Shown here one piece after another: positions 45,119-54,332 of a stretch of 64,000 nucleotides of DNA; the first letter of the stretch is position 1, and each line of letters begins with the position of its first letter. The stretch covers positions 248,001 to 312,000 of the forward strand of contig CAJTFG010000002.1 of assembly GCA_910575705.1 (NCBI GenBank), written 5' to 3'. Source of the stretch: Erysipelotrichales bacterium (GTDB lineage: Bacteria > Bacillota_I > Bacilli_A > Erysipelotrichales > Erysipelotrichaceae). Made by a program: the position numbers and the translations under genes. Under the pieces are notes generated by a model. That model did not search any database and was not told the origin of the DNA. It worked only from the letters and a program-made list of their open reading frames with translations.

Positions 45119-45884
45119 ATTTGTTACAGCACTTTTGATCATGGCTTTCATCATACCGGCTCTTTTATGCGGCGGGTGGCTTTTAAAGGCGTTGATCGCG
45201 TTCATCATCATCTTCGGCGGCAGTGATTTTCTTTCACTGAGCGAAACCAGACAGAAGTGGCCTGTATTCATCAAACCGGCGCTGATCGCCTGTGTCTTTG
45301 TTATTTTGTTGATACCGGAGGCGTTGTCGTTACCGATGATCGGCGGATGTATCCTGCTTTGTCTTTCCGCTCCTGTATTTACGGAACATTTCACCGTAAA
45401 GGACAGCTTTTTGGGAATTACCTATATTGTTTTTTTCTATATGACGGCGATCTCCTTTCTCCATATTTATGAAGCGGATCCTTTGTATATCTGGTATATC
45501 ATATTCGCCACCTATCTCTGTGATACCGCCGCTTATTTTTCGGGATATTTTTTTGGCAAGCATAAGTTGAATCCGCGCATTTCACCTAAAAAGACGGTGG
45601 AAGGATCGATCGGCGGATGGATCTTCGGGACGATCGGTTCTTTTCTGTTCGGTTATTATTTCCTGCAAGCTTCCATGTCACTTCCTATGCTGGCGGTATC
45701 AAGTGCGTTTCTTTCCGTTGTGGGGCAGATCGGCGATCTGGCATTCAGCGCTATGAAAAGAGCTTCTCATATAAAGGACTTTTCAAATTTTCTTCCGGGA
45801 CACGGAGGTGTTTTGGATCGCCTTGATTCTTTGATTTTCAATTTTATCTGTTTTAATATGATCATGGCGGTGATCGCATTATGA
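45108..45884 (+). CDS. cdsA: Phosphatidate cytidylyltransferase
   Basis: Integral membrane enzyme that makes CDP-diacylglycerol from phosphatidic acid and CTP, supplying PgsA. The start lies inside uppS behind GGAGG; 258 residues with about seven hydrophobic helices. The C-terminal signature is complete: SAMKRASHIKDFSNFLPGHGG-VLDRLDS (about 208-234). ATGA overlap with dxr. Confidence 0.96.
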   Translation: MKTRFVTALLIMAFIIPALLCGGWLLKALIAFIIIFGGSDFLSLSETRQKWPVFIKPALIACVFVILLIPEALSLPMIGGCILLCLSAPVFTEHFTVKDSFLGITYIVFFYMTAISFLHIYEADPLYIWYIIFATYLCDTAAYFSGYFFGKHKLNPRISPKKTVEGSIGGWIFGTIGSFLFGYYFLQASMSLPMLAVSSAFLSVVGQIGDLAFSAMKRASHIKDFSNFLPGHGGVLDRLDSLIFNFICFNMIMAVIAL

Positions 45885-47038
45885 AGCGGCTGGTGTTGTT
45901 AGGGGCGAGCGGCTCTATTGGAAGACAGACGCTGAATGTCGTTCGGCATCATAGAGACGAATTTTTGATCACCGGATTAGGGATCGGTCATCAAATCGAC
46001 GTTCTTCATGAAATTTTGAAAGAATTTTCGCCATCCTATGTATGTGTGGCCGATGAAAAGGCATATACTTCTCTTGTGGAGATGTATCCGCAAATACAGT
46101 TTTTTTGCGGAGACGAAGGTATGCGGCAGTTGGCTGCCTTAGAAGATTACGATCTTTTGGTAAACGCCGTAGTCGGATTCCGAGGATTGGTACCGACCCT
46201 GACAGCGATGGAACACGGTAAGGATGTGGCTTTGGCAAATAAGGAGAGTCTTGTTGCCGGAGGCCCGCTTGTCAAGAAGGCGCAAAGAGAGCACCATGTG
46301 AATATGTATCCGATCGATTCGGAGCATTCGGCAATCTTTCAGTGCCTGCAAGGAAATCGCATGGAGGAAGTCGATAAGCTGATCATTACTGCCAGCGGAG
46401 GGAGCTTTCGTGATCGTTCCCGCAAGGAATTAGCCGATGTTTCCATAGAGGAAGCATTGCATCACCCGAATTGGAATATGGGCGGGCGCATTACGATCGA
46501 CAGTGCTACGATGGCGAATAAGGGATTTGAGGTCATAGAGGCATTTTATCTTTTTGATATCCCTTTTGACCGTATAGAAGTTGTCATACATCGAGAAAGC
46601 ATCATTCATTCTATGGTGCAGTTTCAAGACCATGCGTTGATGGCACAGTTGGGAAGAGCGGATATGCGTGTTCCCATACAATATGCCTTGGCATATCCAC
46701 AGAGAAAAAAGCTGTACGACAGCAAGCCGTTTGATTTTACGGAATATCCTGTCTTGCATTTTGAACAGGCGGATTTTGAACGTTATCCGTTGCTTGCGCT
46801 CGCTTATGAGGTCGGTAAAAGAGGAGGGAACAGCGGTGCCGTTATGAATGCGGCAGATGAGACTGCCGTTGATTTGTTCCTGCATGGGAAAATATCGTTC
46901 CTCGATATCGAAACATCGGTGATAGAGGCTGTAAACAACATGCCGTTTATCGCTCAGCCGACTCTTGAACAGCTGGTAAAGAGTGATTTTGAAACGAGAA
47001 AATACGTACGAGACATCTGGAAAGGAGTTTCCGAATGA
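45881..47038 (+). CDS. dxr: 1-deoxy-D-xylulose 5-phosphate reductoisomerase
   Basis: Second enzyme of the MEP isoprenoid pathway, feeding UppS. The 385-residue protein has LLGASGSIGRQTL for NADPH, ANKESLVAGG, PIDSEHSAIFQ with metal ligands, and GRITIDSATMANKGFEVIEA. It overlaps both neighbours by four bases. Its presence shows isoprenoids are made by the MEP route. Confidence 0.98.
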   Translation: MKRLVLLGASGSIGRQTLNVVRHHRDEFLITGLGIGHQIDVLHEILKEFSPSYVCVADEKAYTSLVEMYPQIQFFCGDEGMRQLAALEDYDLLVNAVVGFRGLVPTLTAMEHGKDVALANKESLVAGGPLVKKAQREHHVNMYPIDSEHSAIFQCLQGNRMEEVDKLIITASGGSFRDRSRKELADVSIEEALHHPNWNMGGRITIDSATMANKGFEVIEAFYLFDIPFDRIEVVIHRESIIHSMVQFQDHALMAQLGRADMRVPIQYALAYPQRKKLYDSKPFDFTEYPVLHFEQADFERYPLLALAYEVGKRGGNSGAVMNAADETAVDLFLHGKISFLDIETSVIEAVNNMPFIAQPTLEQLVKSDFETRKYVRDIWKGVSE

Positions 47039-48087
47039 ATAATATGTTATCTGTCATTTATTTTATTTTGATTCTAAGTGCTTTGATCGTCATTCACGAA
47101 TTGGGACATCTTATAACGGCAAAGCGTTTTGGCGTTTACTGCAGTGAATTCTCGATCGGTATGGGGCCTGCGATTTATAAGCATCAGTTTAAGGAAACCG
47201 CGTTTTCCATACGGCTGTTACCGATCGGAGGATTTGTGGCGATGGCCGGTGAAGAAGGTGTTGAAGACGAACACGTGCCTTTTGAAAGAACGATCAAAGG
47301 AATTAACGTATGGAAGCAAGTTGTGATCATGGCTGCCGGTGCGGTTATGAATATCTTATTAGCCTGGGCATTGTTTATCGGTCTTACCATGTATCAGGGA
47401 TCGGTGGCATTGCCGCCGGAACCGGTCATTAACGGAACCATGGAAGGCTCTCCTGCAAAAGCCGCAGGCTTTCAGGCAGGAGACCGCATTATAGAAGTGA
47501 CTTCTCACGGTATCAGCTTTGTTCCGGAAAATATGAATGAGATCACGGAGCATATTCAGTATTATCCGGAGGAGACGACCTTTAAAGTGCAAAGGGGAGC
47601 GGAAGTGCTGGATCTTGTGATGACGCCGTCTTATATAAAAGAGGAAAATCGTTATTTGATCGGCATTGAATACTCTCGCAACATAAAAGAGATCGGTGTT
47701 TTAGAGGCATTCGGTTACGGTACGCAGCAGTTGATAGAAAGCTCTACGAGCAACTTCCGTGCCTTGGGAAACATTATACGAGGCATCGGATTGAATAATT
47801 TAAGCGGACCTGTCGGTATTTATAAGATTACGGCGGATACCATTCAGTACGGCTGGATGTCGGTATTGGCTTTGATCGCTTTGTTGTCGGTAAACTTGGG
47901 GATCATGAATTTGCTGCCGCTGCCGGTTTTGGATGGCGGACGCATATTCATTACGCTCCTTGAGAAGATATCCGGAAGAAAATTAGGAGAAAAGGCAGAA
48001 TATATCATTACGATGGCCGGAGTGGTATTGCTTGTAGGTATCATGCTATTTGCCACATGGCAGGATATCACGAGGCTATTTGGATAA
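47035..48087 (+). CDS. rseP: Site-2 membrane protease RseP/RasP
   Basis: Intramembrane zinc protease that cleaves anti-sigma factors and leftover signal peptides. The 350-residue protein has H21-E-L-G-H25 in the first helix, one PDZ domain (about 115-195), NLSGPVG, and NLLPLPVLDGGRI with the third ligand D300. It ends the uppS-cdsA-dxr-rseP run; proS and polC, which follow in Bacillus, are not here. Confidence 0.96.
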   Translation: MNNMLSVIYFILILSALIVIHELGHLITAKRFGVYCSEFSIGMGPAIYKHQFKETAFSIRLLPIGGFVAMAGEEGVEDEHVPFERTIKGINVWKQVVIMAAGAVMNILLAWALFIGLTMYQGSVALPPEPVINGTMEGSPAKAAGFQAGDRIIEVTSHGISFVPENMNEITEHIQYYPEETTFKVQRGAEVLDLVMTPSYIKEENRYLIGIEYSRNIKEIGVLEAFGYGTQQLIESSTSNFRALGNIIRGIGLNNLSGPVGIYKITADTIQYGWMSVLALIALLSVNLGIMNLLPLPVLDGGRIFITLLEKISGRKLGEKAEYIITMAGVVLLVGIMLFATWQDITRLFG

Positions 48088-48124
48088 AAAAAAGGACGCT
48101 TCTATTATGGAAGTGTCCTTTTTA
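48088..48124. terminator. Bidirectional terminator between rseP and the hemolysin III gene
   Basis: A stem of about 13 bp (AAAAGGACGCTTC with GAAGTGTCCTTTT, one wobble) with A and T runs on either side, between convergent genes. Confidence 0.85.
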
Positions 48125-48134
48125 AAACGATGTG

Positions 48135-48788
48135 TTACATAATGAATACGATGGCGATGAAGTGCAGCAAACTGGCCGCATTGATCATCAGATGCCATAT
48201 GAAGTGAAAATAAGAATGCTGCGGTTTACTGTAGAAAAAAGCGCCGATGGAATACATGATGCCGCCGCCGATGATGAGGATCAAAAAAGCCGGGGATGCC
48301 TTTGACAGCAAGGCGGGAAGAAATAAAACAGCAGCCCATCCCATGATCATATAGATGCACATAGAGAGAATGGGGAAGCTTTTTTTTGCTATGGATTTCA
48401 ACAATATCCCAAAGAGAACAGCGCCCCATTCCAAAACTAAGATCCATATGGCGGTCCAACCTTGCACAAGGCATAAAGCAACGGGTGTATAAGAGCCGGC
48501 AATAGCAAAGTAGATACATATATGATCCAGTTTTCGAAATACGTATTTTTGATTGCTTCCGTATTCCATACTGTGATAGATCGTGGAAACGATGAACATC
48601 AGAAAGAGGCAGACAACAAAGATCGATACACCTGTTGCCCGTATCGCACCGCCGCGAATATAGGAATATACGGCAACAGCAGGCAAAGCAAATAGACAAG
48701 CCAGTCCCATAACGCCGTGAGAAACGGCATTTCCTACCTCTTCGCCGAAGCTTAGATGAAACATTTCCCGCATGGATTTTTCTTTCAT
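48135..48788 (-). CDS. Hemolysin III family (PAQR/YqfA-like) membrane protein
   Basis: The 217-residue protein has seven predicted helices and the PAQR/HlyIII motifs E-x-G-N-A-x-S-H-G near the N-terminus, STIYHS after helix 2, and a C-terminal HFIWHLMINAASLLHF with the conserved histidines. Members are putative metal-dependent hydrolases; true haemolysis is doubtful. GAGGAGG precedes the start. It is transcribed away from smc from its own promoter. Confidence 0.9.
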   Translation of the reverse strand: MKEKSMREMFHLSFGEEVGNAVSHGVMGLACLFALPAVAVYSYIRGGAIRATGVSIFVVCLFLMFIVSTIYHSMEYGSNQKYVFRKLDHICIYFAIAGSYTPVALCLVQGWTAIWILVLEWGAVLFGILLKSIAKKSFPILSMCIYMIMGWAAVLFLPALLSKASPAFLILIIGGGIMYSIGAFFYSKPQHSYFHFIWHLMINAASLLHFIAIVFIM

Positions 48789-48812
48789 TGGAATGCCTCC
48801 TCGATTTGCACT

Positions 48813-48841
48813 ATTTTAACACATATTCGTACAAAGGACAA
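48813..48841 (-). promoter_or_regulatory. Promoter of the hemolysin III gene
   Basis: On the minus strand: TTGTCC (48841-48836), 17 bases, TAAAAT (48818-48813). Confidence 0.6.
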
Positions 48842-48903
48842 ATTCTATGATATAATAATACGGATAAAATTAATGAAAAAAACAGATCGAATGGAGGTCT
48901 TTT

Positions 48904-51843
48904 ATGTTTTTGAAAAGGATAGAACTGCAAGGATTTAAATCGTTTGCAGATCGCTCGATCATCACGTTTGATTCCGATGTCATCGGTATTGTAGGACCAA
49001 ATGGCTGCGGCAAGAGTAATATCAATGATGCGATACGTTGGGTGCTTGGTGAACAAAGCGTAAAATCCCTGCGCGGAACGAATATGAGCGATGTCATCTT
49101 TAGCGGTTCCGCACAGCGTAAGCCGGTAAATGTTGCAGAGGTTACGCTTGTTTTTGATAATACTCGGCATTTTATGAATGTGGATTTTGAGGAAGTGGAA
49201 ATTACGCGTCGTCTGCACCGTCAAAGCGGAGAAGGGGAATATTTCATCAACAGGACGCCCTGCCGTTTGAAAGATGTCTTGAATCTGGTGATGGACAGCG
49301 GATTAGGAAGAGATTCCTTATCGATCATTACCCAAGGGAATATATCCGCTTTTGCTGATGCGAAGCCGGAAGATCGCCGCGCTCTGTTTGAGGAAGCTGC
49401 CGGAGTAGCGAAATATAAGAAGCGAAAAAACGATTCTTTGCTGAAGTTGAAGCGAACGCAGGAAAACCTTTCGCGCTTAGAGGATATCATCACGGAATTA
49501 GAACGTCAGGTCAATCCTTTAAAGAGACAGGCAAAAAAGGCAGAAATCTATTTGGAAAAGAAAAAGGAACTGGAAGTGATCGAAGTCAGTGTTATCGTCG
49601 ATGAGATCGAGACGCTGAGCGAGCAGATCGAGGAATTAAAAAAGAAGTCTTTTGATCTTGAGACACAGAAGGTCATGCACGAAACGACGATTCAGGTAGA
49701 AGATCTGAAAAGCAGCGAGCTGCGAAAGGAAATGTCGGTATTTGATCAGGAAGTCAATAAACTGCAGGAAGAATATACGAAAGTCGTAAATGAGATACAG
49801 CTGCTGGAAACGCGTAAGATCGAAATGGATGAAAAACGTAAATATGCTCTGGAGTTTGCCAGCAATGCGGAAAAGGCAAAAGAGCTGCAGCAGATGGTGG
49901 AAGAAGCGAACTATGAATATCAGGATCGACAGCAGCGTCTGCAGGATTTGCAGAGTGATGTACGTTTAAAGGAGCAGCAGCTGAAAGAGATCGAAGATCA
50001 GTTATCAGCCAGTCTTCAGGAAAATCAACAGGCGGAAGCGATGCTGAACCGTTTGGAAAACCGTCGGGATGTATTGGAAAATTTGATGAAACAGCCTTTT
50101 AATCATCAGCAGGGAGTAAAAGCTGTTTTGGAAGCCAAAACGACGCTGCATGGTGTCTTGGGTGTTGTCTCTCAGCTGTTGAGACCGCAGATGAACTATG
50201 AAACAGCGATTTCTAACGCATTGGGCGGAGCGATGTATCATATTGTGACAGAAGATGAAGCAGCGGCTCGCCATGCGATTACTTTTTTGAAAAAGAACCG
50301 TTCGGGAAGGGCGACGTTTCTGCCGATGACGGTATTGAAAGCACGTTCCATGAATGCGGATCATGCGACTGTGGCGAATAATACGATAGGTTTTTTAGGT
50401 ACCGCAAGCGATTTTGTGGATAATGAGGAGCGCTTTGATCTTATAAAGCACAGTCTGCTCGGCAATGTGTTGGTGTGTGATAATCTGATAAATGCAAACG
50501 AATTGGCAAAACGTCTGCACTATTACTATAAGATCATCACATTGGATGGTGATGTCGTACATAAAGGAGGTAGCATGACGGGAGGACGAAGCGGTCATGC
50601 CGCCTCTCCGCTTACGATACAGCGAGAGCTTCATCAGATATTGCAGAGCATTGAAGGACAGTCCATGAAGATGGATGGGTTGAAAAACCAGCTATACGGT
50701 TTGCAGGGGAAAAAGGATTCCGTTGCTTCTCAGATCGTGCAGCTTCAGATATCGACAGCGCAGCTGGAGCCGATCGTACAGGCAAAGCGTGCAAAATGGG
50801 AGCGTCTGAAAGATGATTATGAACAGGTTGCTCCTGCGGATATGCAAAATGGGGATATCGTGCTGAATGATGATGTTATCGTAAAGCTTAGTGCGGCGTA
50901 TTCACGGCGTGATGATGTCTTGGCGCAGACGAAGCATAAGCGAGAGCGCAGAATGAAGGCTGGCATGGAAGCGGAGCGAAAGGAAACGCAGATCCGAGAA
51001 TTGCGAAGAGCGTTGAATGTCCTGCAAAATGAAGAACGCGAAGTGGATATGCAGCGGGTAAAAGCGGAAACGCAGCTGGAACATGCATTGGAGCGCTTGC
51101 GTTCTACCTATGAGATGACGTTTGAATACGCTGTATCACAAAAGCAGGATGTTGATATGGAGGAAGCCCGTCATAAGGTGATCTCCTTGCGTCAGGAGAT
51201 CGCGGCTTTAGGGAATGTGAATCTGGATGCGCCGCAGGAATATGCGGAAGTGAGCGAGCGCTATGCGTTTTTAACTACACAAAGAGATGACCTTTATCAG
51301 GCAAAGGATAAGATCTTGGAAGCGATCGATGAGATGGATGAAGTCATGGTAACGCAGTTTAAAGATATGTTTGAGAAGATCAATCAGGAATTAAACAGTG
51401 TGTTTAAAAGTTTGTTTGGCGGCGGCAGAGCGCGATTGTTTATGGTCGATCCGCAGGATGTGTTAAATACCGGCATTGATATTGATGTGCAGCCGCCGGG
51501 CAAAGCAGTACAAAATATTCGCCTGTTTTCCGGAGGAGAGAAAAGTTTGATTGCTATATGCGTGTTGTTTTCCATATTAAAGGCAAGGACGATGCCGCTT
51601 TGTATCTTCGATGAGGTGGAGGCGGCCTTGGATCAGGCGAATGTGGAGCGTTTTGCTAAATATATAGCACAGTTCCGCGGTGAATCTCAGTTTATTGTTG
51701 TTACGCATCGCCCGGGAACGATGGCACAGTGTGATGCTTTGTATGGTGTGACGATGCAGCAAAGCGGTGTTTCACAGCTGTTAAAGGTAAAATTGCAAGA
51801 TGCGTTGCAGTTTGTTGATAAACAGGAAGAGGTGATGGGCTGA
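48904..51843 (+). CDS. smc: Chromosome condensation ATPase Smc, short-armed
   Basis: Core of the Smc-ScpAB condensin that aligns and separates sister chromosomes. TGGAGG precedes the start. Walker A GPNGCGKSN is at 31-39, the hinge at about 403-560 (KAVLEAKTTLHGVLGVV to HKGGSMTGG), ABC signature LFSGGEKSL near 875, and Walker B PLCIFDEVEAALD. The total of 979 residues is about 200 shorter than the usual near-1180; both coiled-coil arms are about 235-240 residues, so the loss is symmetrical and the ATPase is intact. Confidence 0.97.
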   Translation: MFLKRIELQGFKSFADRSIITFDSDVIGIVGPNGCGKSNINDAIRWVLGEQSVKSLRGTNMSDVIFSGSAQRKPVNVAEVTLVFDNTRHFMNVDFEEVEITRRLHRQSGEGEYFINRTPCRLKDVLNLVMDSGLGRDSLSIITQGNISAFADAKPEDRRALFEEAAGVAKYKKRKNDSLLKLKRTQENLSRLEDIITELERQVNPLKRQAKKAEIYLEKKKELEVIEVSVIVDEIETLSEQIEELKKKSFDLETQKVMHETTIQVEDLKSSELRKEMSVFDQEVNKLQEEYTKVVNEIQLLETRKIEMDEKRKYALEFASNAEKAKELQQMVEEANYEYQDRQQRLQDLQSDVRLKEQQLKEIEDQLSASLQENQQAEAMLNRLENRRDVLENLMKQPFNHQQGVKAVLEAKTTLHGVLGVVSQLLRPQMNYETAISNALGGAMYHIVTEDEAAARHAITFLKKNRSGRATFLPMTVLKARSMNADHATVANNTIGFLGTASDFVDNEERFDLIKHSLLGNVLVCDNLINANELAKRLHYYYKIITLDGDVVHKGGSMTGGRSGHAASPLTIQRELHQILQSIEGQSMKMDGLKNQLYGLQGKKDSVASQIVQLQISTAQLEPIVQAKRAKWERLKDDYEQVAPADMQNGDIVLNDDVIVKLSAAYSRRDDVLAQTKHKRERRMKAGMEAERKETQIRELRRALNVLQNEEREVDMQRVKAETQLEHALERLRSTYEMTFEYAVSQKQDVDMEEARHKVISLRQEIAALGNVNLDAPQEYAEVSERYAFLTTQRDDLYQAKDKILEAIDEMDEVMVTQFKDMFEKINQELNSVFKSLFGGGRARLFMVDPQDVLNTGIDIDVQPPGKAVQNIRLFSGGEKSLIAICVLFSILKARTMPLCIFDEVEAALDQANVERFAKYIAQFRGESQFIVVTHRPGTMAQCDALYGVTMQQSGVSQLLKVKLQDALQFVDKQEEVMG

Positions 51844-52817
51844 TGGGTATCTTTTCTAAATTAAAGCATGCTTTTCAAAACTCTGAGGATCAAGATCGTT
51901 ATTTGAGCGGTCTTGGGAAATCACGAAAGGGTTTTTCCGAACGCATTCGGAAATTGGCACTGGGGTTTACCGGAGTCAACGAAGAATTCCTTGAAGAACT
52001 GATGATCGTACTATTAGAAGCGGATATCGGTATACATACCGCACAGAAGATCATTGATGAAGTGGAAAGCAGGGCGATGGATCAAAAGCTGCGATCTTTT
52101 TCAGAAATCAGCGAATGTCTTGTTGAGACGATGGCGGATATGTATGGAGTAGAAGATGAGGAGCTGGTTCACGAACATGCTGATGGAACAACGGTCATTT
52201 TGATGGTAGGCGTTAACGGAAGCGGAAAGACAACAACAACTGCTAAACTGACTCGCTTGTTCAAGGAACAGGGAAAACAGGTAGCGCTTGCGGCAGCGGA
52301 TACATTCCGAGCCGGTGCTATCGATCAGCTTGCCGTATGGGCGCAGCGTTTGGACGTACCGTGCATACGAGGGAAAGAAAACGGCGATCCCAGTGCTGTA
52401 CTCGTTGACGCCTGCCGCTATGCGAAGGAGCATCATATCGACTATTTGATCGGTGATACGGCAGGACGCCTGCAAAATAAGACGAATCTTATGAATGAGT
52501 TAGGGAAGATGAAACGGGTAGTGGAACGGGAGATACCATCAGCACCTCATGAGGTCTGGCTGGTGATTGATGCCACGACCGGTCAAAACGGGATTTCTCA
52601 GGCAAAGATCTTCATGGAAACATGCAATGTGACCGGAATCATATTAACAAAGCTGGATGGAACAGCCAAAGGCGGCATTGTCATCGCAATCCGCGATCTG
52701 CTCGGCCTTCCTGTTAAATTTATCGGTTTAGGCGAAAAAGAGGATGATCTTCGTCCATTTGATCTGCATACGTATTTATACGGCATGTGTGAAGGGTTGT
52801 TTGATGATGCGTCTTGA
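51843..52817 (+). CDS. ftsY: Signal recognition particle receptor FtsY
   Basis: GTPase that docks SRP-ribosome complexes at the membrane. The 324-residue protein has a short basic N-terminal helix in place of the acidic A domain, then NG domain motifs GVNGSGKTTTTAKL (about 122-135), ADTFRAGAIDQL, DTAGRLQNKTNLM and TKLDGTAKGG. It overlaps smc by one base, as in the smc-ftsY pair of Bacillus. Confidence 0.97.
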   Translation: MGIFSKLKHAFQNSEDQDRYLSGLGKSRKGFSERIRKLALGFTGVNEEFLEELMIVLLEADIGIHTAQKIIDEVESRAMDQKLRSFSEISECLVETMADMYGVEDEELVHEHADGTTVILMVGVNGSGKTTTTAKLTRLFKEQGKQVALAAADTFRAGAIDQLAVWAQRLDVPCIRGKENGDPSAVLVDACRYAKEHHIDYLIGDTAGRLQNKTNLMNELGKMKRVVEREIPSAPHEVWLVIDATTGQNGISQAKIFMETCNVTGIILTKLDGTAKGGIVIAIRDLLGLPVKFIGLGEKEDDLRPFDLHTYLYGMCEGLFDDAS

Positions 52818-53124
52818 GAAGACAGAAAAGATCAATTCGCTCTTGGATGCATATGAAACACTTCTTACGGATAAGCAAAGAGAAATCGCATCATATTATT
52901 ATAAGGAGGATTTTTCTTTATCGGAGATCGCAGAGATCATGCATATCTCCCGTGCGGCAGTAAGTGACCATCTGAAAAGGACGACAGCGATTTTATCGGA
53001 CTTTGAGGAAAATCTTAAACTTGTGGAAAAGCTATCGAAGCGAATGGCAATTTATGGTAAAATGAAAGAGTTGGAAGATCCCCGGCTGTCTGTCTATTTA
53101 AAACAGCTGGAAGATATAGAATAA
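52804..53124 (+). CDS. ylxM: YlxM-like DNA-binding helix-turn-helix protein
   Basis: UPF0122 family protein; homologues bind SRP components and modulate Ffh/FtsY function. The 106-residue protein has a sigma-70 region-4-like helix-turn-helix (FSLSEIAEIMHISRAAVSDHLKRT, about 38-61) and a helical C-terminus. It starts 14 bases inside the end of ftsY; tandem ATGs at 52804 and 52807. Normally it is followed by ffh; here ackA follows. Confidence 0.93.
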   Translation: MMRLEKTEKINSLLDAYETLLTDKQREIASYYYKEDFSLSEIAEIMHISRAAVSDHLKRTTAILSDFEENLKLVEKLSKRMAIYGKMKELEDPRLSVYLKQLEDIE

Positions 53125-53134
53125 GGAGGATATT

Positions 53135-54331
53135 ATGACGAAAATTATTTCAGTAAATGCGGGTAGTTCTTCATTGAAATTTCAATTATTTGAGATGCCG
53201 CAGGAAGAAGTTTTGACGAGTGGGATCGTTGAGAGAATCGGATTTGAAGATGCGATGTTTACCATCAAAGTAAACGGGGAAAAGGTAAAGAAAACATTAC
53301 CGATTCCCGATCATGAAAAAGCGGTGGCGTTGCTGCTGGATGCGTTGGTAGAGCATAAGATCGTAGAAAGTTTAGAAGATATCAAGGGGTGCGGACACCG
53401 TGCGGTGCACGGCGGTGAGATCTTTAAGGAAAGCGTTTCTGTAAATGAAGAAGTCGTAGAGCAATTTTCTTCTTTAAACGATCTGGCGCCGCTACACAAT
53501 CCGGCGGGATTGGTAGGCTATCGCGCTTTTAAGAAGAATCTTCCTCATGCATCACATACGTTCGTATTTGATACCGCCTTTCATCAGACGATGGGAAAGG
53601 AAACGTACATCTATCCTTTACCGATGAAGTATTATGATCAGTATAAGGTGCGCCGTTATGGTTTTCACGGAACATCTCATTTCTATGTTGCGCATCGCTG
53701 TGCGGAACTGATGAATAAAGACATCAAAGATACGAAGATCATCACATGTCATTTGGGAAATGGTGCCAGCATTACCGCTGTTGACGGTGGGAAATCTATA
53801 AATACGTCTATGGGATTTACTCCGCTGGCCGGTGTTATGATGGGAACGCGCTGCGGTGATATCGATCCGGCAATCGTTACCTTCTTACAAAAAAAAGAAG
53901 GCCTGTCCGCAGACGAAGTAGAGAATATTATGAATAAGGAATCCGGTATGCTCGGTGTCAGCGGTATTTCCAGCGATGCACGCGATATTGAAACGGCGAG
54001 CAACGAAGGAAAGGAATCCGCTATTTTGACAACCGATGTATATGTAAATCGTGTCATAACAACGATCGGTGCTTACTTTGTACAGTTGGGCGGTGTTGAT
54101 GCGATCGTGTTTACCGGCGGGATTGGTGAGAATGATATGCGGATCCGGCAAATGGTATGCGATAAGCTGACAGCGGCGCTCGGTGTTCATATTGATGCAC
54201 AGCTCAATGCGAAGTCAAGAGGAGTCGAGGTTCTTCTGTCTACACCAAGCAGCAATGTACAGGTATGGCTGATCCCGACAAACGAGGAACTTGTTATCGC
54301 TCGAGATGCTTATCGTCTTTTAGGAAAATAA
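53135..54331 (+). CDS. ackA: Acetate kinase
   Basis: Converts acetyl phosphate and ADP to acetate and ATP in fermentation. AAGGAGG precedes the start; 398 residues. Motifs: VNAGSSSLKFQLF, GHRAVHGG, DTAFHQTM, RRYGFHGTSH, HLGNGASITAV, MGTRCGDIDPAI and FTGGIGEND. No phosphotransacetylase gene is adjacent. Confidence 0.98.
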   Translation: MTKIISVNAGSSSLKFQLFEMPQEEVLTSGIVERIGFEDAMFTIKVNGEKVKKTLPIPDHEKAVALLLDALVEHKIVESLEDIKGCGHRAVHGGEIFKESVSVNEEVVEQFSSLNDLAPLHNPAGLVGYRAFKKNLPHASHTFVFDTAFHQTMGKETYIYPLPMKYYDQYKVRRYGFHGTSHFYVAHRCAELMNKDIKDTKIITCHLGNGASITAVDGGKSINTSMGFTPLAGVMMGTRCGDIDPAIVTFLQKKEGLSADEVENIMNKESGMLGVSGISSDARDIETASNEGKESAILTTDVYVNRVITTIGAYFVQLGGVDAIVFTGGIGENDMRIRQMVCDKLTAALGVHIDAQLNAKSRGVEVLLSTPSSNVQVWLIPTNEELVIARDAYRLLGK

Positions 54332-54332
54332 T

